7,623 bases of DNA from Candidatus Roizmanbacteria bacterium CG_4_9_14_0_8_um_filter_34_12 (GCA_002789465.1 PFTH01000155.1:1-7623), one strand, 5' to 3'; positions 1-5,744 are shown, counted from the stretch's first letter. Numbers and translations are program-made. Notes: generated by a model not told the origin, from the sequence alone.

Positions 1-1
1 T

Positions 2-925
2 TATCTAAAACATCAGGGATGTTTTGAGGTAATGAATTACTCTGCTTGTTCACAAGACTTACTAGAAGCCTTTGACTTACAAACTAAAGCCTATTTGGAA
101 ATCACAAACACAATTTCCCAAGATATCAAATATTTGCGTCAATCATTAGTTCCATTGCTTGTAAAAAATATTAAGGATAACGAAGGTTATAAGTCTAATT
201 TAAAATTATTTGAAATTGCAAAAACTTATATCCCCACTGAAAAAGATCTACCAGTTGAAAATTTTAAGATTGCGTGCGTGGTTAACACGTCATTTGCCGA
301 TTTAAAAGGAATTCTTGATGGATTAATCAAAGAATTAAATATTGATGAAGTGATAATTGAACCTGCTAAAAATAATCTATTTACTTCTTCAATGCAGGGT
401 AATTTAATCTGTCATTGCGATCCCGAGCTTAGTCGAGGGAGAAGTTACAATCCCGAGTACAGTTCGAGGGACAATCCCGTTAATATAAGACGTCCTATTG
501 GTAACGGGATTGCCACGTCCCCGGCCTTTCGCGAAAGGCAGGGTCCTCGCAATGACAATGATTCTATTATTGGTAATTTTGGTAAAATTTCTGCGCAATA
601 CACCGCCAAACTGCAATTGAAGTCTGATGTTTTTGCTTTTGAAATGGATTTTACTGAATTTATTTCTACAGCCAGACTAATGCCAATCTATAAAAAATTC
701 AATCAGTTCGCTAACATTCATCTGGATCTGACAATTGAACACAATCGACCATACAATGAAATTATCAGTATTGCCAAAAAAACCGCTCCAAATTTGATCG
801 ATGTTAGTTTAAAAGATACTTATAAGAATAATCTGACCTTGCATTTTGTTTTTGCTACAGACGATCGTAATTTGACAGAAAAAGAAGCAATGGAGGAGTT
901 AGAGAAAATCAAAAAACTAATTTGA
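2..925 (+). CDS. pheT: Phenylalanine--tRNA ligase beta subunit (3' part; start lies before the window)
   Basis: The beta chain of the alpha2-beta2 phenylalanyl-tRNA synthetase, which charges tRNA-Phe in the cytoplasm. The frame is open to the first bases of the window, so the ATG at 32 is internal and 307 codons are visible. The first part resembles the catalytic-like core (B6/B7) of PheT: a GCFEVMNYS block (family form G-x-x-E-V-x-x-Y-S), then N-x-I-S-x-D-x-K-Y-L-R-x-S-L-V-P-x-L-L and LFEIAKTY. The last 85 or so residues match the ferredoxin-fold anticodon-binding domain, with PIYKKFNQFANIHLDLTIE and a final DRNLTEKEAMEELEKIKK. Between these, 49 residues beginning CHCDPE and ending PRND come from a palindromic repeat at about 410-556. 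Removing them gives MQGNLI joined to NDSIIGNFGKIS, which fits the usual PheT loop before the I-G-x-x-G-x-(I/L) segment. The gene ends in TGA. pheS is expected upstream, outside the window. The identification is firm; whether the product is fully active is not known. Confidence 0.93.
   Translation, partial: YLKHQGCFEVMNYSACSQDLLEAFDLQTKAYLEITNTISQDIKYLRQSLVPLLVKNIKDNEGYKSNLKLFEIAKTYIPTEKDLPVENFKIACVVNTSFADLKGILDGLIKELNIDEVIIEPAKNNLFTSSMQGNLICHCDPELSRGRSYNPEYSSRDNPVNIRRPIGNGIATSPAFRERQGPRNDNDSIIGNFGKISAQYTAKLQLKSDVFAFEMDFTEFISTARLMPIYKKFNQFANIHLDLTIEHNRPYNEIISIAKKTAPNLIDVSLKDTYKNNLTLHFVFATDDRNLTEKEAMEELEKIKKLI
410..557. repeat. GC-rich palindromic element inserted in frame within pheT
   Basis: The ends are an 11-bp perfect inverted repeat, TGTCATTGCGA at 410-420 and TCGCAATGACA at 547-557. 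Inside are a second perfect 11-bp stem (CAATCCCGTTA at 472-482 with TAACGGGATTG at 502-512, loop of 19) and a 16-bp perfect palindrome at 524-539. GC content is about 53% by hand count, against clearly AT-rich flanks. The stretch 410-556 is exactly 49 codons in phase, has no stop and is translated as part of PheT. No convincing target duplication is visible. The arrangement recalls the Rickettsia palindromic elements that sit inside protein genes, but that is an analogy only. It encodes no transposase, so it would be a non-autonomous (MITE- or REP-like) repeat. The opposite strand is also open through it, which follows from the symmetry and is not evidence for a gene. Confidence 0.85.
421..471. 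repeat. Two diverged copies of a 20-21 bp hairpin unit in the left arm of the element
   Basis: Unit A (421-440) and unit B (451-471) share TCCCGAG at the start and TCGAGGGA at the end and differ only in the short middle part. Each can fold as TCCCGA against TCGAGGGA with one bulged A. Ten bases separate them. The right arm has no matching pair and carries the 524-539 palindrome instead, so the two halves of the element are not mirror images. Confidence 0.7.
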
Positions 926-1020
926 AATTTTTAATTTTTAATTTAAAATCAATTTTTAATATCTCAAATTAAATATTTTAAATTGAATTTAAATTTCAAA
1001 TTTCGAATTAAAAATTAATC
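926..1020. terminator. AT-rich inverted repeat between convergent pheT and pbp1A (possible two-way terminator)
   Basis: This gap between two converging genes is almost pure A/T. AATTTTTAATT occurs at 926-936 and again at 933-943, and its exact reverse complement AATTAAAAATT lies at 1006-1016. The bases between are a patchwork of AAATTT/AAATTG words that can also pair with each other. A long weak stem ending both transcripts is plausible, but there is no GC-rich stem with a clean T run, so this is not a classical Rho-independent terminator. Confidence 0.4.
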
Positions 1021-1021
1021 G

Positions 1022-3598
1022 TTATGGAATTGGAACTGGAGTTTCAGTTGGAGTTGTTGTTAGCACTTGATAGTCCCATTCTTTTTTCACTCCGATCTTG
1101 ATTGAGCTTTCGCCGTTTTTGTCTTTTTCATTCCACGCTTTTACTACAATCTCATAGGTTCCGTCTGATAAATTTATCGTTTCATCAACGTCTTTTTTAT
1201 CTTCATTCCAAGACTTGATTTCATTGTTATTGACATATATTTTTACATTCTTAATTTTTTCCATGCTAGTAATTTTTGCTTTGATGTTCACATTATTGTC
1301 ATCAAGTTTTTGATGATCTGATGGATTTTTAATGGAGACCATCACACTTTCATTGGATGCGTCAGATGTTTCTTTGGGCGCGTGATATTTGTCATCTTTT
1401 TGCTCTGCTGCCCAAGAATCAACTGCTTCTTGCCAACGATTTTTACCGTCGTTCGACAATAAATCGTTTTCTTGAAAAACAATAAAATCTTTTTCTTCAA
1501 AATTTCCGGATTTGATTTCAAATTCATTCGCCAACTTTCCATTACTTTTGGATATTTTTAGTTTTTTATAATATGACGCAACATCCTTTGGTTCGCTTCC
1601 TTTAATAAAATATTCACTGCGATTGGGATAACCACCTTTTGGCAAACCACCTAAATATGCATCAATTGTTAATGCTTCAACATTATCTGGTTTATCCATC
1701 AAACCATCCTGATAACGTGTTAACAAATTTCTCATAATTTCATACCAAATCGGAGAAGCTCCAGTGGCACCTGACGCAATTTTTGGATTCATCTTAGAAT
1801 TATCATTATTTCCTACCCAAACACCAACAGTTACGCCTTTTGTGTATCCCACTGTCCAGTTATCCCGTTTATCATTTGTTGTCCCGGTTTTTACAGAAAC
1901 TGTTCTTCCTGGAACATTAAGATATGATCTTGGACCAAACGTATCAATACGAGCATTATTATCAGAAAGAATATGGGAAATGATATATGATGCCTCGGTT
2001 GATAACACCTTATCTTCTCGACTTGTTCGGTTTTGAAAAATTACTTTATTCTTAAAGTCTGTAATTTTTTCTATTCCATAACTGGTTTTTTTTGTACCTC
2101 CCCGGGCAAAAACAGAATAAGCATTGGTTAAATCCAACAAGCTCACTTCGCCTCCACCTAAACTAATTGACAAACCAAAACGCTTTATATTTGTATCAGT
2201 TGGAGCCAAAGTTGCCAAACCCATATCAAAAGTTTTTTGTAAAAAATCATGCATTCCCAACATTGCCAACATTTTCACCGCTGGGATATTAATTGAGTTA
2301 CCAAGTGCAAAACGCATTTGAATTGGACCACGGAATTTTCCATCATAGTTTTTCGGAATATATTCTTCTTTTCCGTCAGGTGTAAAATTAGTTTTCACGT
2401 CCATCAAAACTGTTGAAGCAGTATAGCCTTTTTCTAATGCAAGTGCATAAATAAAAGGTTTAAGTGTTGATCCGGGTTGACGTTGACCAAGTGATACCAC
2501 GTCATATTTTCCATATTCTTCATTATTAAAATCATACGACCCTACCCAGGCAAGAATTGCACCGGTTTGACTGTCCAGAACTAATGCTGAGCCATTTCCG
2601 ACTTGATAGTCTTCTTTAATTTTATTAATCTCATCTTTAACAATCTTTTCAATCTCAGTTTGTGCTTTTAAATCAATGGTCGTGTAGATTTTTAAACCCT
2701 TGTCAAGAATCCCACCTCCATATTGTTTTTCCAGTTCTTTTTTAAGATAAAAAATGAAATGTGGTGCAGTGATTACTTCTTTAGGTTTTGAAAATGTTAT
2801 TTTATTCAAATCAGTTTTTGCAATTTTTTCTGTAGCACTAGTGATATCTCCATCTTCACGCATTCTTCGCAGCACGTCGAGCGCTCGTGTTTTCCAAGCA
2901 TTTTTTACACCAATAAATGGGGAGTAAACGCTGGGATTTTGAGGAAGTCCAGCCAAAACTGCTGCTTCAACCAAACTCAAATCTTTTGGGGATTTTTCAA
3001 AATAACCTTGTGATGCCGAACCAATTCCCCAATAGGTTCCTCCATATGGAATTTCATTCAAATACATTTCCAGAATTTGTTGTTTTGAATATTTATTTTC
3101 CACGGAAATGGAAAGCATTGCTTCTTTAATTTTGCGGGGAAGCGTTCGTTCTGATGATAAAAGTACAGTTTTGATAAGTTGTTGTGTGATGGTTGAACCG
3201 CCCTCAAGTCTTCGTTTTAGAATTAAATTAAAGATAGATCGAAGAATTCCGATTTGCGAAAAACCTTGATGCTTAAAAAATGTTTTATCTTCAATGGCAA
3301 CTGTTGCGTTGATCAGATTTTTTGAAATATCTGAATAACTCACAGGAACACGATTTTTATCCTTATACATTTCATAAATAATTTTACCTTTTTGGTCATA
3401 AAAAACCGTGGAGTTGTTTGACTGTTGATTGAGCTTTCCCGGAGAGGGGAGTTGACGGCTATAAAAAGCAAAAAGTGCCGTACTAAACAGAAATCCAACA
3501 ACCACTAAAACTACAACTCCAAATAATAATCTATATATTAATGTTGGACTAATTTTTTGTTTCCGGTATAACGGACGGATTCTTATTCTTCGCAGCAT
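1022..3598 (-). CDS. pbp1A: Class A penicillin-binding protein 1A: peptidoglycan glycosyltransferase and DD-transpeptidase
   Basis: A bifunctional cell-wall enzyme of 858 residues that polymerises lipid II and cross-links the glycan strands outside the membrane. Order of parts: a basic cytoplasmic N-terminus; one membrane helix at about 22-46; a GT51 domain with EDKTFFKHQG (catalytic E103), GGSTITQQ (133-140), RKIKE (E159) and ILEMYLNEIPYG (175-186); then the transpeptidase with PGSTLKPF (nucleophile S377, K380), the SxN motif S435-I-N437 and KTGT at 570-573. All the expected catalytic residues are present. After about residue 750 comes a beta-rich Ig-like module, then a Thr/Pro-rich tail ending TPVPIP, which may reach into the wall. 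The ATG at 3598 is the natural start because the basic segment and membrane helix follow at once. It lies six bases after a -10 box, so the mRNA is probably leaderless. The gene stands alone, convergent with pheT. The symbol is by class; orthology to a particular pbp gene was not tested. Confidence 0.95.
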   Translation of the reverse strand: MLRRIRIRPLYRKQKISPTLIYRLLFGVVVLVVVGFLFSTALFAFYSRQLPSPGKLNQQSNNSTVFYDQKGKIIYEMYKDKNRVPVSYSDISKNLINATVAIEDKTFFKHQGFSQIGILRSIFNLILKRRLEGGSTITQQLIKTVLLSSERTLPRKIKEAMLSISVENKYSKQQILEMYLNEIPYGGTYWGIGSASQGYFEKSPKDLSLVEAAVLAGLPQNPSVYSPFIGVKNAWKTRALDVLRRMREDGDITSATEKIAKTDLNKITFSKPKEVITAPHFIFYLKKELEKQYGGGILDKGLKIYTTIDLKAQTEIEKIVKDEINKIKEDYQVGNGSALVLDSQTGAILAWVGSYDFNNEEYGKYDVVSLGQRQPGSTLKPFIYALALEKGYTASTVLMDVKTNFTPDGKEEYIPKNYDGKFRGPIQMRFALGNSINIPAVKMLAMLGMHDFLQKTFDMGLATLAPTDTNIKRFGLSISLGGGEVSLLDLTNAYSVFARGGTKKTSYGIEKITDFKNKVIFQNRTSREDKVLSTEASYIISHILSDNNARIDTFGPRSYLNVPGRTVSVKTGTTNDKRDNWTVGYTKGVTVGVWVGNNDNSKMNPKIASGATGASPIWYEIMRNLLTRYQDGLMDKPDNVEALTIDAYLGGLPKGGYPNRSEYFIKGSEPKDVASYYKKLKISKSNGKLANEFEIKSGNFEEKDFIVFQENDLLSNDGKNRWQEAVDSWAAEQKDDKYHAPKETSDASNESVMVSIKNPSDHQKLDDNNVNIKAKITSMEKIKNVKIYVNNNEIKSWNEDKKDVDETINLSDGTYEIVVKAWNEKDKNGESSIKIGVKKEWDYQVLTTTPTETPVPIP

Positions 3599-3604
3599 GT
3601 TATT

Positions 3605-3613
3605 AGTATAACA
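3605..3613 (-). promoter_or_regulatory. Extended -10 promoter of pbp1A, leaderless spacing
   Basis: On the minus strand TGT-TATACT is followed by six bases (AATAAC) and then the ATG at 3598, so transcription should begin at or next to the A of the start codon. The TG one base before the hexamer is the extended -10 motif. The best -35 candidate, TTCGCC at 3632-3627 with a 16-base spacer, is weak. No Shine-Dalgarno sequence precedes the gene. Confidence 0.6.
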
Positions 3614-3618
3614 AAAAA

Positions 3619-3672
3619 TTTGTAGAGGCGAACTTTATGTTTGCCCAAAATCTGTAGAGAACAGTTTTCCGT
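3619..3672. repeat. Remnant of small palindromic repeats starting TGTAGAG
   Basis: TGTAGAGGCGAAC at 3621-3633 is followed after five bases by GTTTGCC at 3639-3645, giving a 7-bp stem with one G-T pair. TGTAGAG occurs again at 3653-3659, followed by a less clear, decayed arm. The layout resembles the short TGTAGGGGCGAAC/GTTCGCC palindromes scattered in many bacterial genomes; that comparison is from memory. The first copy overlaps the -35 zone of the pbp1A promoter. Confidence 0.4.
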
Positions 3673-3765
3673 CCCAAAGCATGCTGAATAATCAATTTGT
3701 AATTATAAATAAAACGGTCTTTGAGAGACATTTGAAAGACAATCCTGTAAAGATGGTCTGACAAA

Positions 3766-3792
3766 TTAAAAATCTAATAAACTGATTTTTAA
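3766..3792 (-). terminator. Weak hairpin downstream of the 242-residue gene
   Basis: TTAAAAATC (3766-3774) and GATTTTTAA (3784-3792) form a perfect 9-bp stem with a 9-base loop, 24 bases past the TAA of the gene read leftward. On the transcript the descending arm is GAUUUUUAA followed by UUUG, so a terminator role is possible. The stem has only one G-C pair, so the call is tentative. Confidence 0.3.
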
Positions 3793-3815
3793 ATTATGGT
3801 TTTATTGAACTATCC

Positions 3816-4544
3816 TTAATCCTGTAGAAAAAAAATGTGACCGACCGTAGATAAATGACTTCGCATTTGCTTGGATAGTTCTTTGCCGTAATCTGAATAC
3901 TGTCCTTCGGGAAGTGACTTTGCTATAACAGAGCCATCATCTGCTGGTGAAAGTGTCAATGCGGTGAAAGGTTGTTCATCTAAAATATAATCAACTCCTT
4001 TTTCTATATATTGATTAAAATGTCGTCCTAACGATATTACTAATATATTATTAGTGCTGTCTGTCACCTGCTTTAATAGGCTTTCTGGTAATGATGCAAC
4101 TAAGAATACATTTGCTAACATTCTAGTTAAAGTATAATCTTGTCCACCATGAACACTTATTTCAGGGAGATCCCTGTCTTCAAAGCGCAGTGTTGCTGTA
4201 AATTCTTGAAAATCCGAATCACCACCTTTAATCGGCTTACTTGTGATTCTGACATTTCCTGGTTCAAATTGATTTGACAATGCAAATTCATAGGGTTCAT
4301 TAAGTCCTACAATCATATCGTTTGCTGTAGTTAATCCCTTATAACTCATATATTGATGTTCTATTCGAATTTTTGCAGGAACTCCTTTGTTAATAGGCGA
4401 AACTAGGTTGTGTATATTTATCGGAGTAATATCAAAACCTGAAACAGGCGTAGTGAGAATTGAAAATGCTTCTTGTAATTTTAAAAGATCATCAGAAGCT
4501 AAAGAAAAGTCAGCGCTCTGCAAAAGCTTTTGCTCTTTCACCAT
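3816..4544 (-). CDS. Hypothetical protein, 242 residues, cytoplasmic
   Basis: I do not recognise this protein. It has no signal peptide, membrane segment, cysteine cluster, Walker motif or other catalytic signature. The N-terminal 30 residues look helical (KEQKLLQSADFSLASDD then LLKLQEAFSIL). Residues 55-135 are mostly short alternating hydrophobic strands with charged turns, including GGDSDFQEFTATLRFEDRD. Residues 140-235 mix helices (RMLANVFLVASLPESLLKQV) and strands (NNILVISL, FTALTLSP). Codon use and AT content look like a normal gene, and the frame is intact from ATG to TAA. A strong promoter lies 37 bases upstream, but no Shine-Dalgarno sequence is visible. The ATG at 4544 follows the promoter directly and is the best start. 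It stands alone between pbp1A and a broken gene on the same strand, with 311 bases to the latter, so it is probably its own transcription unit. It may be a lineage-specific orphan. Confidence 0.75.
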   Translation of the reverse strand: MVKEQKLLQSADFSLASDDLLKLQEAFSILTTPVSGFDITPINIHNLVSPINKGVPAKIRIEHQYMSYKGLTTANDMIVGLNEPYEFALSNQFEPGNVRITSKPIKGGDSDFQEFTATLRFEDRDLPEISVHGGQDYTLTRMLANVFLVASLPESLLKQVTDSTNNILVISLGRHFNQYIEKGVDYILDEQPFTALTLSPADDGSVIAKSLPEGQYSDYGKELSKQMRSHLSTVGHIFFLQD

Positions 4545-4580
4545 GAATTTGAGTTTGTGTTCTTAACGGCATATCTAAGT

Positions 4581-4609
4581 ATTATACTATAAGTATATTG
4601 AATTTGCAA
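4581..4609 (-). promoter_or_regulatory. Consensus-like sigma-70 promoter for the 242-residue gene
   Basis: On the minus strand there is TTGCAA at 4609-4604, a spacer of exactly 17 bases, and a perfect TATAAT at 4586-4581. The start codon follows 36 bases after the -10 box, giving a leader of about 30 bases. The -10 box sits inside AGTATTATACT at 4579-4589, a near palindrome that could also be a protein-binding site. This is the best promoter in the window. Confidence 0.7.
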
Positions 4610-4762
4610 ATATAATACCACATTAATCTTCTTGAAAGCATATTACTTTGTAAAAACTTTTTCATCATACACATCTTTTTTTGAAAGTTAGTGTTTTTTT
4701 GTATGAAATCAAACGGTCTAAATATTTTCTAATTTCCCATTAAAAATAATCTCTGAGTTGTA

Positions 4763-4797
4763 TAACCTGGCAGGTTACCATGCTAGGTTACCATGCT
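4763..4797. repeat. Palindrome followed by a perfect 13-bp tandem duplication
   Basis: TAACCTG (4763-4769), one central G, then CAGGTTA (4771-4777) form a palindrome with 7-bp arms. AGGTTACCATGCT occurs at 4772-4784 and directly again at 4785-4797, so the first copy overlaps the right arm of the palindrome. An imperfect outer pairing of TGTATAACC (from about 4760) with GGGTTTTATAACA (to about 4810) could close the whole block. It lies downstream of the broken gene and upstream of the 242-residue gene. No T run follows on the minus strand, so it is not an obvious terminator. Confidence 0.65.
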
Positions 4798-4855
4798 GGG
4801 TTTTATAACATTAACATAAGGAACTTAATTACTATAGAATGATGATAAATAGATT

Positions 4856-5188
4856 TTAAGGAGATTCTTTTAAGGACTGTTGCACTAAAAAAATAAATTG
4901 TTTGAATGCCTTAAGATCTTCTTCAAATTTTTTGGTAAATTGAATCTGACCCTCCTGAAACTGAAAGGTGCTATCGCCGGTTTGGGCAATAATTAACAGT
5001 CCATTTGGACTGAAGATTACTGAAAAACGAGTTGAACCTTCGGCTTCTTTAGTATATGGTCCATTATTTGGAACAGAGCCCTGCCAAAAAATAAAGCCTA
5101 AATTTTTCAATTTCTGAGTTAATTGATACCACAGCTGAACCTCTACTTCTAATGCTGCGTTACGTGTTATCACTCTTGTTGGCGTCAA
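4856..5188 (-). CDS. Hypothetical protein, 110 residues: intact 3' portion of the interrupted frame
   Basis: This is the longest uninterrupted part of the broken 4856-5521 frame that has a usable start, the TTG at 5188. There is no in-frame ATG between the second TAA (5242-5240) and this codon. TATAGA lies seven bases upstream of the TTG, which could act as a leaderless -10 box, but no Shine-Dalgarno sequence is seen. The product has a helix-like segment (EVQLWYQLTQKLKNLGFIFWQG), then strands (TRFSVIFSPNGLLIIAQTGDSTFQF) and a final charged helix (TKKFEEDLKAFKQFIFLVQQSLK). No family was recognised. The open frame also continues upstream of the TTG to the TAA with protein-like sequence (KAIIFIDIS), so the TTG is probably not the original start. 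I think it more likely that this is the remaining end of a longer gene than a gene in its own right. Confidence 0.4.
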   Translation of the reverse strand: MTPTRVITRNAALEVEVQLWYQLTQKLKNLGFIFWQGSVPNNGPYTKEAEGSTRFSVIFSPNGLLIIAQTGDSTFQFQEGQIQFTKKFEEDLKAFKQFIFLVQQSLKESP

Positions 5189-5521
5189 TGAGATATCTAT
5201 AAAAATAATAGCTTTATTACTATTGTCTAGAAAATTAATTTAAACCCTATTTGAGTTAACAGAACCAACTTCACATGCAGATAAAATTGGATTTTGAGCT
5301 CCGGTTCTATCATTAAAAGCTTCTGCATCCTGCCAACTTAAATGAGCAATTGGTGAAATAACAGAAACACCTTGACTTGAGATATAAACTGCAAATACCC
5401 TATAATTACCCAGTTTAAAATTATTAACTGGTGGTAATAAAATCTTTAAACTTGGATCGCCAAATGTTAGTAAGCCTCCAACTTCATTAGAATTAGGTTA
5501 GTATTCTTTTGCTTGAATCAT
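4856..5521 (-). pseudogene. Decaying gene of unknown function: one 222-codon frame with two in-frame TAA codons
   Basis: From the ATG at 5521 to the TAA at 4856 the minus strand keeps one frame for 222 codons, broken only by TAA at codon 8 (5500-5498) and codon 94 (5242-5240). AT-rich non-coding DNA should meet a stop about every 15 codons, so this much openness points to a former coding sequence. Both flanks of the second stop read like protein (...SACEVGSVNSNRV, stop, INFLDNSNKAIIFIDISL...), with no shift of frame. The composition is strand-rich, with no membrane segment and no motif I recognise. A perfect TATAAT lies 28 bases before the ATG. Single substitutions (for example CAA, AAA or GAA to TAA) would explain both stops. 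TAA ends other genes here, so recoding across the genome is unlikely. Alternatives are a sequencing error, or separate small genes with the last 110 codons still translated. Confidence 0.6.
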
Positions 5522-5549
5522 AAATTATCTTGAATAACTTATAAGATAA

Positions 5550-5555
5550 ATTATA
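5550..5555 (-). promoter_or_regulatory. -10 box of the interrupted gene
   Basis: A perfect TATAAT on the minus strand lies 28 bases before the ATG at 5521. No good -35 box is found 16-18 bases further upstream. It faces away from the recG side, so the 91 bases between 5522 and 5612 look like a divergent promoter region. Confidence 0.4.
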
Positions 5556-5599
5556 GCCACAAAAAGTAGTTATTCTGTTAATTATTGCTAAAAATTTGA

Positions 5600-5605
5600 T
5601 ATCAT
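5600..5605 (+). promoter_or_regulatory. Possible -10 box for the small membrane peptide
   Basis: TATCAT lies seven bases before the ATG at 5613, the same near-leaderless spacing as pbp1A and recG. A TATAAT also overlaps the start codon itself (5609-5614), so the true start point is uncertain. The -35 region is weak. Confidence 0.3.
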
Positions 5606-5612
5606 TTATATA

Positions 5613-5741
5613 ATGCAACAAAAACCATTCAAAAAGAAAAAATTTAGGATCACTAAAGAGTTGGTTTGGAAAGTGATTATTGTTGTCTCCTCAATTCTTC
5701 TTATAACCATGTCATTTGCTCCACTTCTTTTGATGAGGTAA
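5613..5741 (+). CDS. Candidate small single-pass membrane protein, 42 residues
   Basis: The ATG at 5613 opens a 42-codon frame ending in TAA. The product starts with a strongly basic stretch (QQKPFKKKKFR), followed by a hydrophobic segment from about residue 19 to 41 (VWKVIIVVSSILLITMSFAP then LLLM) and a final Arg. This is the layout of a one-helix inner-membrane peptide with the basic end inside. A similar hydrophobic run by chance in AT-rich DNA cannot be excluded. The stop codon provides the first bases of the recG -10 box, and recG begins ten bases later, so the two are close enough to share a transcript. No Shine-Dalgarno sequence is present. The function is unknown, and the gene could be missed by annotation because of its length. 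Confidence 0.45.
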   Translation: MQQKPFKKKKFRITKELVWKVIIVVSSILLITMSFAPLLLMR

Positions 5742-5744
5742 AAT
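5739..5744 (+). promoter_or_regulatory. -10 box of recG with leaderless spacing, overlapping the upstream stop codon
   Basis: TAAAAT is followed by exactly six bases (AGGGTT) and the ATG at 5751, the same geometry as pbp1A. The first three bases are the TAA stop of the 42-residue frame. AGGG in the spacer is a poor, too-close Shine-Dalgarno candidate. No clear -35 box was found. Confidence 0.45.

Larger units (their letters stand above)
4545..4855. other. 311-base gap without a gene
   Basis: No reading frame of useful length was found on either strand. The left end holds the promoter of the 242-residue gene. The middle (about 4620-4750) is AT-rich, with T runs and an imperfect CATACA/TGTATG pair at 4666-4671 and 4700-4705. 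The right part holds a palindrome and a tandem repeat (4763-4797). Nothing resembling a tRNA or a known RNA gene was seen. Confidence 0.6.

Noticed and set aside
410..557. CRISPR repeat or transposon with its own enzyme
   Set aside because: There is a single palindromic block with no regularly spaced repeats, no spacers and no transposase frame.
404..616. 70-codon frame on the minus strand across the pheT insert
   Set aside because: It is antisense to conserved PheT and is open mainly because the inserted element is symmetric. No protein family or start signal supports it.
923..925. TGA read as glycine, as in Gracilibacteria
   Set aside because: pheT ends at this TGA just where the family ends, and no TGA sense codon occurs in pheT, pbp1A or recG.
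1342..3129. Four short frames inside the pbp1A region (1342-1542 minus, 1764-2036, 2124-2321 and 2917-3129 plus)
   Set aside because: All overlap the well-supported 858-residue PBP1A in other frames and have no recognisable content.
3717..3740. Hairpin GTCTTT/AAAGAC upstream of pbp1A
   Set aside because: A six-bp stem with a 12-base loop is too weak, and it is too far from any start codon to assign a role.
4666..4705. Hairpin CATACA/TGTATG
   Set aside because: Only six pairs over a long T-rich loop, which is expected by chance in this AT-rich gap.
4856..5521. TAA used as a sense codon (recoding)
   Set aside because: TAA ends pbp1A, the 242-residue gene and the small membrane frame at sensible places, so genome-wide reassignment does not fit. 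Two nonsense mutations are simpler.
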